Source: Lachnospira hominis (ex Liu et al. 2021)
GTDB taxonomy: Bacteria > Bacillota > Clostridia > Lachnospirales > Lachnospiraceae
Direction: 5' to 3'
Length of the DNA stretch: 64,000 nt
NCBI RefSeq assembly: GCF_014287955.1
Contig: NZ_JACOPD010000002.1
Coordinates: 248,001 to 312,000 of the forward strand
This document shows, piece by piece, positions 46,597-56,044 of the stretch. Both the position numbers and the translations under genes were made by a program. Under the pieces are notes generated by a model. It saw only the letters and a program-made list of their open reading frames with translations. It did not search any database and was not told where the DNA came from. Each line of letters opens with the position of its first letter. The first letter of the stretch is position 1.

Positions 46597-48555
46597 ATGA
46601 TTTTATCATGTAACCATATAAGCAAATCGTTTGGCACTGACCAGATTATAAATGACTGCTCATTTCACCTTGAAGAACGTGAAAAAGCTGCCATAATCGG
46701 AATCAATGGTGCCGGAAAATCTACTCTTTTAAAAATCATTGTCGGTGAACTTCCCGCTGATTCAGGAAATGTGACTGTCTCCAAAGGAAAAACTCTCGGT
46801 TATCTTTCACAGCACCAGAATCTCTCAACTGACAAGACTATATATGATGAACTTCTGTCTGTTAAACAGGATTTAATTGATATGGAAAATACTATCCGCA
46901 GTCTCGAAATACAGATGAAAGATGTTACAGGCGATGAACTTGACAACCTGCTTTCACAGTATACAAGACTTAATCATGAATTTGAGATGAATAACGGATA
47001 TGCATATAAAAGTGAAGTTACCGGTGTCCTTAAAGGTCTTGGATTTGGCGATGAGGATTTTTCTCTTCATGTAAACACACTCTCAGGCGGTCAGAAAACG
47101 CGTGTTGCACTTGCAAAACTGCTCATATCAAAGCCTGACATCATCATGCTTGATGAACCTACCAACCATCTTGATATGGATTCTATTGCATGGCTTGAAA
47201 ATTATCTTCTCACATATAATGGAAGCGTCTTAATAGTTGCACATGACAGGTATTTTCTTGATAAAATTGTCACAAAGATTATCGAGATTGACAACACTGC
47301 CGTCACGGTATTTTCCGGCAATTATACAGACTATGCTGCCAAAAAAGCTGTTCTTCGCAACATGAAATTAAAAGAATACCTAAACCAGCAGCGTGATATC
47401 AAACACCAGCAGGAAGTAATCACAAAACTGAAACAGTTCAACCGTGAAAAATCAATCAAACGTGCCGAAAGCCGTGAAAAAATGCTTGACAAAATGGAAC
47501 TTGTCGATAAGCCAACAGAACTAAACGACAAAATGCATATACGCCTTGATCCTAAGGTGGTAAGCGGCAATGACGTATTAACTGTCAAAGACCTTTCAAA
47601 AAGTTTTGGCGATAACTTTTTATTTTCAGGTCTTGACTTTGAAATAAAAAGAGGCGAACGCGTTGCCCTCATCGGCAATAACGGAACAGGCAAAACAACA
47701 ATACTTAAAATAATTAACGGTTTAATTCCTGCTGATTATGGTGAAATCACTCTCGGTTCAAAAGTTACAATCGGATATTACGACCAGGAACATCACGTTC
47801 TCGACCCTGATAAGACTCTGTTTGAGGAAATTCAGGATGCTTATCCTGACCTTAACAACACACAGATAAGAAACACTCTCGCCGCATTTTTATTTACCGG
47901 TGACGAAGTATTTAAGTATATCAGGGATTTGAGCGGTGGCGAACGTGGACGTGTATCACTTGCAAAACTTATGCTTTCAAACGCCAACTTTCTGATTCTT
48001 GATGAGCCAACTAACCATCTTGATATAGTTTCAAAAGAAATTCTTGAAAATGCACTCAATAATTACACCGGAACTGTTTTTTATGTCTCACATGACAGAT
48101 ATTTTATCAACACAACAGCCACAAGAATTATTGAACTTACAGGGCATACAATTGTAAATTATATCGGCAATTACGATTATTATATCGAAAAAAAGGATAT
48201 ACTTACACCAAAAGCACTTACTGATGCTACAGCTGCCATTAATGACAGCATGGCGTCATCAGCCTGTCAGACACCGTCATCAGCACAGGGGTCTTCAAAG
48301 GCAGAATGGCAGCAGTCAAAAGAAGAAGCTGCAAGACTTAAAAAACTTAAAAATGAGCTGAAACACACGGAAGACAAAATCAGCCAGACTGAAGAACGCA
48401 TCAGTGCAATTGATGAAGAATATAACAATCCTGATATTGCAAGCGACACAGCAAAACTTGTCGAACTTCACAATGAACGCACTTCTCTCTCGGAAATGCT
48501 TGATGAATTGTACGAAAAATGGGAAGAGCTATCCGAAGAACTTATTGACAAATAA
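46597..48555 (+). CDS. ABC-F family ATPase (ribosome-associated type)
   Basis: The 652-residue product has two ABC domains on one chain and no membrane segments. Domain 1 shows [21 protein letters not shown] and [12 protein letters not shown]; domain 2 shows [21 protein letters not shown] and [12 protein letters not shown]. Between them is the P-site tRNA interaction motif linker, rich in Lys/Arg (about 250-300, [20 protein letters not shown], read as [15 protein letters not shown]). A C-terminal coiled coil with Lys/Glu (about 565-650) follows. It is most like YdiF/Uup proteins that act on stalled ribosomes; resistance function cannot be judged. AAGGACGG precedes the ATG. Confidence 0.93.
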   Translation: MILSCNHISKSFGTDQIINDCSFHLEEREKAAIIGINGAGKSTLLKIIVGELPADSGNVTVSKGKTLGYLSQHQNLSTDKTIYDELLSVKQDLIDMENTIRSLEIQMKDVTGDELDNLLSQYTRLNHEFEMNNGYAYKSEVTGVLKGLGFGDEDFSLHVNTLSGGQKTRVALAKLLISKPDIIMLDEPTNHLDMDSIAWLENYLLTYNGSVLIVAHDRYFLDKIVTKIIEIDNTAVTVFSGNYTDYAAKKAVLRNMKLKEYLNQQRDIKHQQEVITKLKQFNREKSIKRAESREKMLDKMELVDKPTELNDKMHIRLDPKVVSGNDVLTVKDLSKSFGDNFLFSGLDFEIKRGERVALIGNNGTGKTTILKIINGLIPADYGEITLGSKVTIGYYDQEHHVLDPDKTLFEEIQDAYPDLNNTQIRNTLAAFLFTGDEVFKYIRDLSGGERGRVSLAKLMLSNANFLILDEPTNHLDIVSKEILENALNNYTGTVFYVSHDRYFINTTATRIIELTGHTIVNYIGNYDYYIEKKDILTPKALTDATAAINDSMASSACQTPSSAQGSSKAEWQQSKEEAARLKKLKNELKHTEDKISQTEERISAIDEEYNNPDIASDTAKLVELHNERTSLSEMLDELYEKWEELSEELIDK

Positions 48556-48573
48556 GTCCTTATGGAGTATAAA
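48545..48573 (+). promoter_or_regulatory. Promoter of the HU gene
   Basis: TTGACA (48545-48550), a 17-bp spacer and TATAAA (48568-48573). The -35 element lies inside the last codons of the ABC-F gene. Confidence 0.75.
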
Positions 48574-48613
48574 AAAGTATAATATATTTTTATCTAAGGA
48601 GGATGTTCCTATA

Positions 48614-48889
48614 ATGAACAAAACAGAATTAGTATCTGCTATCGCAGAAAAATCTGAATTATCAAAGAAGGATGCTGAAAAGGCATTAAACGCTTTTATT
48701 GAGGCCGTGACAGATGAATTAAAGAATGGCTCAAAAGTACAGCTCGTAGGTTTTGGTACATTTGAGACTTCTGACAGAGCAGCAAGAACAGGCAAGAATC
48801 CACAGACAGGTGCTGAGATTAAGATTGCTGCATGCAAGGCTCCTAAGTTTAAGGCTGGTAAGGCTTTAAAGGATTCTGTAAACGCTTAA
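48614..48889 (+). CDS. hup: DNA-binding protein HU
   Basis: A 91-residue nucleoid protein. The family start [20 protein letters not shown], the LVGFGTFE strand and the DNA-binding arm signature ([14 protein letters not shown], with Pro at the tip) are all present, ending [22 protein letters not shown] lies 11 bases before the ATG. The reading frame is open far upstream into the ABC-F gene, but the ribosome binding site and family length fix this start. It has its own promoter and a hairpin terminator. Confidence 0.97.
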   Translation: MNKTELVSAIAEKSELSKKDAEKALNAFIEAVTDELKNGSKVQLVGFGTFETSDRAARTGKNPQTGAEIKIAACKAPKFKAGKALKDSVNA

Positions 48890-48920
48890 TCATATAGTAT
48901 AATCTATAATAAGCAAGATT

Positions 48921-48972
48921 TAAGACCATGATGTGTTTGCATTTTCTAATATGCTCTCCCAGCATGGTCTTA
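48921..48972 (+). terminator. Terminator of the HU gene
   Basis: A 10-bp perfect stem TAAGACCATG (48921-48930) with CATGGTCTTA (48963-48972), a 32-base loop and then TATTTTTG. Confidence 0.65.
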
Positions 48973-49042
48973 TATTTTTGCAGCATACAGGCAAAGTCCG
49001 CCACTTTGCCATTTAATAAATATAAAATGGAGAATATCTGCA

Positions 49043-49519
49043 ATGGAAATCGAAAAAAAATATCTTGTATCGGAACTTCCTGACAATCTGCCACAATACA
49101 AATGCCGTAAAATCGAGCAGGGTTATCTTTCATCCTCTCCTGTTGTACGTGTCAGAATGGACAACGACGAATATTATCTTACATACAAGGGAAAAGGTTT
49201 ACTCGCAAGAGAAGAATATAATCTTCCTCTCACAAAAGAATCATATGAACATCTTATCAAAAAGGCTGATGGCAATATAATAACAAAAAAACGCTATGAA
49301 ATTCCTGATAACAGCGGACATACTATTGAGCTTGATATATTTGAAGGTGTTTTCAGCGGAACAATCCTTGCCGAAGTTGAATTTGATTCTGTTGAAGAAG
49401 CCGAAAGCTACAATCCACCGGCATGGTTTAAAGAAGACGTAACAATGAACAAAATGTATCATAACAGTAATATGAGCATGCTTGATGTAAGCCATATTAA
49501 TACTGGAAACGGAGAGTAA
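49043..49519 (+). CDS. CYTH-domain protein (triphosphate tunnel enzyme family)
   Basis: The 158-residue product opens with MEIEKKYLV, the EIEKK variant of the EIERK signature of CYTH domains, followed by alternating charged strands (VRVRMDNDEYYLTYKGKG; KKRYEIPD; IELDIFEG; LAEVEFDS) that line the tunnel. Family members hydrolyse inorganic triphosphate or act on thiamine triphosphate or polyphosphate; bacterial ones of this length are mostly triphosphatases. The start has GGAG 10 bases upstream. The ClC channel gene begins two bases after its stop, so they share a transcript. Confidence 0.88.
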   Translation: MEIEKKYLVSELPDNLPQYKCRKIEQGYLSSSPVVRVRMDNDEYYLTYKGKGLLAREEYNLPLTKESYEHLIKKADGNIITKKRYEIPDNSGHTIELDIFEGVFSGTILAEVEFDSVEEAESYNPPAWFKEDVTMNKMYHNSNMSMLDVSHINTGNGE

Positions 49520-49520
49520 A

Positions 49521-50795
49521 ATGAAACCTTTTATTGATAAAGAGTATATTAAAACAACTTTGCAGAGACTGCGTCTTGCCATCCTTACTCTCTTAAAGTG
49601 GATGTTATGCTCGATTGCATCAGGTATTGTAATCGGTCTTATAGGAGCTTTTTTCCATTCACTCCTCGACTTGGCCGCCGAAATAAGGACTGCACATCCA
49701 TGGATACTGTTTTTGCTTCCAATATCAGGTATTATCATAGTTTTTATATACCGCCTTTCCGGATGTAAAAGCAGTAAAGGCACAAACCTTGTTATAACAG
49801 CTATTCAGTCCAACGAAGAAGTTCCGCTAAAAATGACACCTTTAATTATTGTATCGACAATCCTTACTCACCTATGCGGTGGTTCAGCAGGACGAGAAGG
49901 TGCAGCACTTCAGGTCGGCGGTTCTTTAGGCAACGCTTTTGCAAAGCTATTTAACTTTGATGACAAAGACACTCGAATAATGATAATGTGCGGAATGAGT
50001 GCATGCTTCTCTGCACTTTTCGGAACTCCTGTAGCCGCAGCTGTTTTTTCAATGGAAGTTATCAGCGTCGGCATAATGTATTATGCAGCACTCGTTCCAT
50101 GTACTGTTGCTGCACTTATAGCAAGCAGCATTTCCTCAATGTCAGGCCTTGCCTCCACACGTTTTACTGTAGGAGAAATCCCTCAGTTTGGTATTCCTAA
50201 TGGTATAAAATTTTTCATCCTGTCACTCATCTTTGCAGTAGCAAGCATACTTTTATGTGTTGTTTTGCACAAAACCTCACATTTTTTCACTGCTCATTTT
50301 GAAAACCAGTACGTTCGTATCATAGTTGCAGCCGTGTTGGTTATTATTATGAGATTTTTATTCGGCACTACTGATTATCTTGGTGCTGGTACAGACATAA
50401 TTGCACGCAGCTTTGTCGAACAGAGTGCATGGTATGTATTCCTTTTGAAAATAATTTTTACAGCTGTCACTCTTGGCGGCGGATTTAAAGGCGGCGAAAT
50501 TGTTCCTACACTTTTTGTCGGTGCCACACTTGGAAGCTTCCTCGCTCCGATATTCGGACTTCCTACAGGCATATGTGCTGCATGCGGCATGGTTGCAGTA
50601 TTCTGCGGCGTAACTAACTGCCCTCTCACATCTCTGCTTCTCTCAATAGAGATGTTTGGCAGCGAAAGCCTGAAATACTGCCTGTTATGTATTGCTTTAA
50701 GCTATCTGCTCTCAGGTTATTATAGTCTCTATAACAGCCAGAAAATCATGTATTCAAAATACAGAACCGAATTCATTAACAGACATTCTTCTTAA
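49521..50795 (+). CDS. ClC-family chloride channel or transporter
   Basis: A 424-residue membrane protein with about ten hydrophobic segments. Ion-pathway motifs are visible: GGSAGREGAALQVGGSLG near residue 120 (GREGP variant with the gating Glu kept), GTPVAAAVFSMEV near 160, and GGGFKGGEIVPTLFVGATLG near 325 (GxFxP variant with GGEIVP). The kept gating Glu fits transport or gating, but exchanger and channel cannot be separated by eye; fluoride-specific CLC-F proteins have different signatures. There is no C-terminal CBS pair. GGAGAG precedes the ATG. Confidence 0.92.
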   Translation: MKPFIDKEYIKTTLQRLRLAILTLLKWMLCSIASGIVIGLIGAFFHSLLDLAAEIRTAHPWILFLLPISGIIIVFIYRLSGCKSSKGTNLVITAIQSNEEVPLKMTPLIIVSTILTHLCGGSAGREGAALQVGGSLGNAFAKLFNFDDKDTRIMIMCGMSACFSALFGTPVAAAVFSMEVISVGIMYYAALVPCTVAALIASSISSMSGLASTRFTVGEIPQFGIPNGIKFFILSLIFAVASILLCVVLHKTSHFFTAHFENQYVRIIVAAVLVIIMRFLFGTTDYLGAGTDIIARSFVEQSAWYVFLLKIIFTAVTLGGGFKGGEIVPTLFVGATLGSFLAPIFGLPTGICAACGMVAVFCGVTNCPLTSLLLSIEMFGSESLKYCLLCIALSYLLSGYYSLYNSQKIMYSKYRTEFINRHSS

Positions 50796-50835
50796 AATAA
50801 CATAAATCACTTCTTTAGTGAGTGTATTACAAAAA

Positions 50836-50879
50836 CCGGTATCAGACATTATCGATTTTCATCTTTTGTCTGATACCGG
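50836..50879. terminator. Bidirectional terminator
   Basis: A 13-bp perfect stem (50836-50848 with 50867-50879) with A-runs before and CTTTTATTT after, between the convergent ClC and lipoprotein genes. Confidence 0.88.
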
Positions 50880-50919
50880 CTTTTATTTAATCTGTTTATT
50901 CCGACTGAAAACAATCTAT

Positions 50920-51948
50920 TTATTCCGCATAAAAATTGTCATCCGGCATACTGCCGCCCACTGATGAAGGGTTTGACTCATAAAGTATTGTAAGATACTG
51001 ATTTATGCGTGTTTTCATTTCATTTGACTTGATAAATGTGATATTACAATATGGAATTGCTTTCTTGGCAACTGCCGCTTTAAATATAGCAAATTCCTCA
51101 ACATATTCTGCTGCTGTATCAACATTTGAATTTACAAAATCAACTGAATTTTCATACTCTTCCATAAATTTGGCAACTGCTGCTTTATTCTTTTCATAAT
51201 AATCTGCATTAACAGCTATAACTCCGGTAACAACAGTGCTTCCGTCTGTTGAAAGTTTTTCCCATTCTTTTGTTACATCAAGTGCAATTCTTACATCGCT
51301 GTTTGCCGCCATAACAGTTGTAACATATGGCTGCGGAAGCATTGCAACTGCACCTGAATCTGATGAAGCAAGCATTGCTGCTGACTCTGAAGCCTCTGAC
51401 TTAAATTCAATATTCACATCTTTTTCAGCATCAAGCCCTGCCTTTTTCAAAAGATATTTAAGTGTATACTCCGGTGTTGTACCTTTTCCTGTTGTATAAA
51501 TTGTTTTTCCTTTTAAATCAGCTACATTCTGCACCGTGTTTCCTTTTTCGACGATATAAAGCACACCGAGTGTATTTATGCCAAGCACCTTGATTTTGCC
51601 ATTGCTTTTGTTGTAAAGTGTTGCAGCCGCATTACAAGGCAATGCTGCTATCTGCACATCTCCTTTTATCAGAAGCGAACTGAATTCGTCAGCAGATGCG
51701 GCAATCTTAAAATCATAATTATTGGCTGTCTTTTTTTCTTTTGAATCTTCCATAAGCTTAACCATTCCAATCGCTGTAGGTCCCTTCAAGGCAGCAACTG
51801 TAATATCTTTTGCTTCATAGCTCTGTGTCTGTGATTGTGTCACATCACTGTTGTCTGCATCTCTTTTACCGTCAGAAGGCATCCGGCACGCAGTAAGCCC
51901 AAGTGCAATTACCATACATAAAATCAATGCCATGAGTTTCTTTTTCAT
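50920..51948 (-). CDS. Substrate-binding lipoprotein of an SsuA/TauA-type ABC importer
   Basis: A 342-residue lipoprotein with a signal sequence and lipobox LTAC (Cys about 21). The mature part is a type 2 periplasmic-binding fold of the nitrate/sulfonate/taurine group: AALKGPTAIGMVKLM, ADEFSSLLIKGDVQIAALPC, VADLKGKTIYTTGKGTTPEY and AMLPQPYVTTVMA. The ligand is unknown; I do not see a CCCFC-like motif of HMP-precursor proteins. No ATPase or permease gene is adjacent, whereas an ATPase/permease pair of the same class at 32816-34191 lacks a binding protein, so the two may work together. Confidence 0.88.
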   Translation of the reverse strand: MKKKLMALILCMVIALGLTACRMPSDGKRDADNSDVTQSQTQSYEAKDITVAALKGPTAIGMVKLMEDSKEKKTANNYDFKIAASADEFSSLLIKGDVQIAALPCNAAATLYNKSNGKIKVLGINTLGVLYIVEKGNTVQNVADLKGKTIYTTGKGTTPEYTLKYLLKKAGLDAEKDVNIEFKSEASESAAMLASSDSGAVAMLPQPYVTTVMAANSDVRIALDVTKEWEKLSTDGSTVVTGVIAVNADYYEKNKAAVAKFMEEYENSVDFVNSNVDTAAEYVEEFAIFKAAVAKKAIPYCNITFIKSNEMKTRINQYLTILYESNPSSVGGSMPDDNFYAE

Positions 51949-51978
51949 TTTCTCTTTCTCCTTTTCAACTTCCCTATT

Positions 51979-53685
51979 TTATTTCCACTCCGTAACAACA
52001 AACTGAATAGTCTTTTTCCCATTAAATTCATTGATGGATGGATAATAAACAATTGAAATATTCTGCTCCCTCTTTGGAACATTCATGCTGTCAGCACGAA
52101 ACATTATAGCATCATACGAATATGCATTTGCATCTTCCAGCACCATTTTTAAAACATTCCTGTTTTTCCCTATTATTGAAGCCTGTCTTACCCTAAGATT
52201 CTTATCTGCAAATACAGGTTTTTCATTTCCTTTGCCAAATGGTTCCAAAAGCTTTAACTGCTCAATAAGCGGAAATCCTGCATAACCCAGAGGCATTGGA
52301 ACATCTATCCATGTAACAGGTGTAAGCTGCTCTTTTGTAAGCTTCTGGTTATGATTAAGCTGCCACCTGAATTCATCAATATTTTCTTTGTCAAGTGATA
52401 TTCCTGCCGCCATCGGATGACCTCCGAATTTATTTAAAAGATAACCACATCTTGTTATCTCCTCAAACATGTTGTAGCCCTCTATGGAACGGCCTGAACC
52501 TTTTGCTCCCTCAGCTGCATCAGTTATAACAAACGTCGGTCTGTAAAAATATTCTTTCACTCTTCCGGCGATTATTCCGGCAACACTCTCATGACACTCC
52601 GGAAGATACACAACTAAAACATTATCATTGATAAGTTCCGTATTTTCCACCATATCAATAGCTTTTGCAGCTTCTTTTTCTGTCATATCCTTACGTTCTT
52701 CATTAAGTGAACGTAACTTTTCTGCCTTGGCTCTGGCTTCGCCTGGATTTTCTTCCAAAAGAAGACTTACCGCATGCCTTGCTGTTTCAAGACGTCCGCC
52801 AGCATTAAGACATGGGCCTATAACGAAACCAATATGATATGATGAAAGAGAGGCTATATCAATCTGACATGCATCTACCAAAGCACGTATTCCTGTATTT
52901 TTCGTATTTTTCAGTGTTGACAGTCCAAATTTTACAAGAACCCTGTTTTCATCTTCAAGGTCAACCACATCTCCGATTGTGGCAATAGCTGCGAGCTGCC
53001 TGTATTCATTTAAGTCTTCCGGATTTAGATTAAGACGCTCATAAATAATCTCAATGAGTTTGTATGCAACTGTTGCACCACAAAGCATTTTAAAAGGATA
53101 CTTACACTCTTTCTGTTTTGGATTAACTATCGCATCTGCATCAGATTCCAGAAATACTTTTTCTCCATTTTCTTCCTTAAAAGGTATATCGTGATGGTCT
53201 GTTACAATTACTGTCATGTTATTGTCTTTAGCATAATTTATCTGTGGTATTGCTGCAATTCCATTGTCACATGTCACAATTGTATCTATACCATCTTCAA
53301 TGGCATGATTAATAATATTTTCATTAATTCCATATCCGTCAGCTATTCTGTCAGGCACTGTGTAATCTACATCTGCTCCTGCTTTTTTAAGACCCTTTAA
53401 TAATATCGTAACAGAGCATACGCCGTCAATATCATAATCTCCAACTATTCTTATATGTTTTCTATGATTTATTTTATCAATAATAATATCCGCCGCTTTG
53501 TCTGCATCCTTTAATAAATGTGCATCATGCATACTTGATATATCTCCGCCAAGATACATATCAATCTCTTCATTCGTGCATACATCACGGTTTCTTATAA
53601 TTCTGGCTATAACCTGGTCAATTCCATATCTGGCCGCAATTGCTTTAAAGTCAGCCTTTTTGGCATAAACCATCCATTTACTCAT
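51979..53685 (-). CDS. recJ: Single-stranded-DNA exonuclease RecJ
   Basis: A 5'-3' exonuclease for recombination and mismatch or base-excision repair. The 568-residue product carries the DHH-family metal motifs (VGDYDIDGVCSVTIL, VTDHHDIP, ATIGDVVDL) and the DHHA1 region (GGHPMAAG), with an OB-fold-like C-terminus. Length is near that of E. coli RecJ. I set the start at 53685, with GGAGAAAAATT upstream; an open extension of 18 codons runs into a hairpin-like sequence (GGGAG/CTCCC near 53708-53725) without a ribosome binding site. It follows secDF, a frequent Clostridia order. Confidence 0.95.
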   Translation of the reverse strand: MSKWMVYAKKADFKAIAARYGIDQVIARIIRNRDVCTNEEIDMYLGGDISSMHDAHLLKDADKAADIIIDKINHRKHIRIVGDYDIDGVCSVTILLKGLKKAGADVDYTVPDRIADGYGINENIINHAIEDGIDTIVTCDNGIAAIPQINYAKDNNMTVIVTDHHDIPFKEENGEKVFLESDADAIVNPKQKECKYPFKMLCGATVAYKLIEIIYERLNLNPEDLNEYRQLAAIATIGDVVDLEDENRVLVKFGLSTLKNTKNTGIRALVDACQIDIASLSSYHIGFVIGPCLNAGGRLETARHAVSLLLEENPGEARAKAEKLRSLNEERKDMTEKEAAKAIDMVENTELINDNVLVVYLPECHESVAGIIAGRVKEYFYRPTFVITDAAEGAKGSGRSIEGYNMFEEITRCGYLLNKFGGHPMAAGISLDKENIDEFRWQLNHNQKLTKEQLTPVTWIDVPMPLGYAGFPLIEQLKLLEPFGKGNEKPVFADKNLRVRQASIIGKNRNVLKMVLEDANAYSYDAIMFRADSMNVPKREQNISIVYYPSINEFNGKKTIQFVVTEWK

Positions 53686-53764
53686 AATTTTTCTCCATAA
53701 AAGAAAAGGGAGAGCAAGCTCCCCCCTTTCAATAATCACTCAATATTCCAATTGAATATACTTT

Positions 53765-56044
53765 TTAAACCTGTGAGCCATCTTCGCCAATAGCAGCTTT
53801 TTTCTTCTTTTCTTCCTTTGCTGCTTCCTCAGCCTGTGCTCCGATTTTCTTACCGCCAAGAACATACCATAATGCACTTGTAATACATACTGATGAATAT
53901 GCACCGGCAATTACACCAACCATAAGTGGAAGTGCAAATTCTCTTACTGATGTCACACCAAAAATAAATAATGAAAGAAGCATGATAAATGTTGTAAGAG
54001 ATGAATTGAATGTTCTTGTAAATGTATTACCAATTGCTTCATTTACAAGCTCAGCAATATTAGTCTTTCTGTTAGCATTCTTTAAGCTTTCTCTGATTCT
54101 GTCGAAAATGACAATTGTACTGTTGATTGAATAACCTACAATAGTAAGCATACATGCAATAAATGTTGTACCTACCTGAACTCTTGCAAGGGCATAGAAT
54201 GCAAGTACAACAAGACAGTCATGAACAAGTGCGATAACTGCAGCAAGTGCAAATTTGATATCCCTGAATCTGATAAAGATATAAATAAGCATGCAGATTG
54301 TTGCAATAATAACTGAAATAAATGCACTCTGCTTCATTGTAGCACTAACTGAAGAACCGATTGTATCTGATTCAACAATTGTTCCATCCTGAATAGGGAA
54401 CTTAGCTTTTACAGCTTCTTCCGCTGCTTCTCTCTGGTCAAGTGTGAGATCTGTTGTCTTAAATGTTACTTTTGTGCTGTCTTTAACTTTCTGCTGCTGT
54501 ACTTCTGTAATACCGGCAGCCTGTCTGATTACAGGAATAATTTCATTTTCAATCTGTTCCTGTGAATATTCCTGCTGGAATGTGTAAGTAGTTGTTGTAC
54601 CACCTACGAATTCAAGACTGTAATTAAGAGCTCTGTTTCCTGATGCCTTAAATCCTGCCATACCGATAAAACCAGCAAGAATAACTACTGCCGAACCGAT
54701 AAAACACCATTTTCTGATGCCAAGGAAATTAAACTTCTTAGTATGAATAGTTCTTCCGTACCATTTTACATCTGTAATACCGAAGTTGTAGAAAAGCTTC
54801 ATGATTACTCTTGTGATTACAAGTGCTGTAAACATTGATACAACAATACCAAGAGCAAGTGTCATGGCAAATCCCTTGATAGGTCCTGTACCAAATATGT
54901 AGAGAACTACTGCTGCAATAAGAGTTGTTATATTACCATCAACAATTGCTGATGTAGCTTTTGAATAACCTGCCTGAATAGCTGCCTCAACGCTTCTTCC
55001 TGCACCGATTTCCTCACGTATTCTTGAATAGATAACTACGTTGGCATCCACAGCCATACCTATACCAAGAATAATACCTGCAAGACCCGGAAGTGTAAGT
55101 GTTATATCATATACGCTTACGAGTACAAGTACAAGTGCTGTGTAAATCCATAATGCAAGTGTTGCAACAACACCAGGAATTCTATACGAAACAATCATAA
55201 AAATGCAAAGTACAATAAGACCGATTGCAGCTGCAATAACACTTGTACGGATTGCATTATGTCCGAGCTGTGCAGCAACTACATTAGAACTTACCTCGTT
55301 AAGTGTAAGAGGAATTGAACCTATTCTTATGAATACTGCAAGATTATCAGCTGATTCAAATGATTCCATATTTGTAATAGAAGCTGTTCCGCCTGAAATT
55401 ACAGACTCAACTGTCGGATAGCTTATTACCTGTCCATCATAAACAATATAGATAATCTTATTAAGGTTATCTCTTGTTGCCTGCTCAAACTTTGCTGCTC
55501 CATCATCAGTAAATGTAAGCTGAACACCAAATGATGTTGATGATGATGAGCTTGTATCTGTATAAGCCTGTGCTCCCTTTACATCAGAACCTGTAAGGAG
55601 TGGCGTATATTCCTCTCCCTTTGACCATGCTGTATATCCTGTACTGTCAAGAAATTCCAAAGAACCAGGTGTACCGAGCTCTTCAAGAATTGCATTAGCA
55701 TCTGTAACACCAGGAATCTCAACTGTTATTCTCTTGTCGCCTGCTTCGTAAACCTGTGATTCTGTACTCTTGCCCTCCACACGTTTTTCAAGCTTTGCGA
55801 TTGTATCTTTGATATCCTGACTGCTTGGATTGTCCTCCTGTATTTCATAAGTAATACTTACACCACCGGCAAGGTCAAGTCCAAGATTAATATCTTTGGC
55901 ACTTCCTGAACCATTTTCGTCAATACCGAAAACAGAAATCAGTGTAAAGCCGATAATCATAGCGAGTATCACAATTGAATACACTATTTTTTTAGCTTTG
56001 CTGTACTTCATTTTTTTAGTAAAACTCCCTTCTTTTTTAGTCAT
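53765..56044 (-). CDS. secDF: Fused protein-export membrane protein SecDF
   Basis: A 759-residue fusion of SecD and SecF, the proton-driven accessory of SecYEG secretion. The SecD half (about 1-430) has a first membrane segment, DLAGGVSITYEI, the P1 head and a five-helix bundle with GIILGIGMAVDANVVIYSRIREE, here as GIGMAVDANVVIYSRI, with the conserved Asp. The SecF half (about 440-745) repeats the layout with LNYSLEFVGG and CMLTIVGYSINSTIVIFDRIRE, here as VGYSINSTIVIFDRI. The ATG at 56044 overlaps the scfB stop by 8 bases; an ATG at 56011, 13 bases after GGGAG, is an alternative. Confidence 0.95.
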   Translation of the reverse strand: MTKKEGSFTKKMKYSKAKKIVYSIVILAMIIGFTLISVFGIDENGSGSAKDINLGLDLAGGVSITYEIQEDNPSSQDIKDTIAKLEKRVEGKSTESQVYEAGDKRITVEIPGVTDANAILEELGTPGSLEFLDSTGYTAWSKGEEYTPLLTGSDVKGAQAYTDTSSSSSTSFGVQLTFTDDGAAKFEQATRDNLNKIIYIVYDGQVISYPTVESVISGGTASITNMESFESADNLAVFIRIGSIPLTLNEVSSNVVAAQLGHNAIRTSVIAAAIGLIVLCIFMIVSYRIPGVVATLALWIYTALVLVLVSVYDITLTLPGLAGIILGIGMAVDANVVIYSRIREEIGAGRSVEAAIQAGYSKATSAIVDGNITTLIAAVVLYIFGTGPIKGFAMTLALGIVVSMFTALVITRVIMKLFYNFGITDVKWYGRTIHTKKFNFLGIRKWCFIGSAVVILAGFIGMAGFKASGNRALNYSLEFVGGTTTTYTFQQEYSQEQIENEIIPVIRQAAGITEVQQQKVKDSTKVTFKTTDLTLDQREAAEEAVKAKFPIQDGTIVESDTIGSSVSATMKQSAFISVIIATICMLIYIFIRFRDIKFALAAVIALVHDCLVVLAFYALARVQVGTTFIACMLTIVGYSINSTIVIFDRIRESLKNANRKTNIAELVNEAIGNTFTRTFNSSLTTFIMLLSLFIFGVTSVREFALPLMVGVIAGAYSSVCITSALWYVLGGKKIGAQAEEAAKEEKKKKAAIGEDGSQV

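Noticed and set aside
53700-53732. GGGAG/CTCCC hairpin between secDF and recJ as a terminator
   Set aside because: The stem is only 5 bp and overlaps the recJ leader; a weak attenuator is possible but not supported enough to list.
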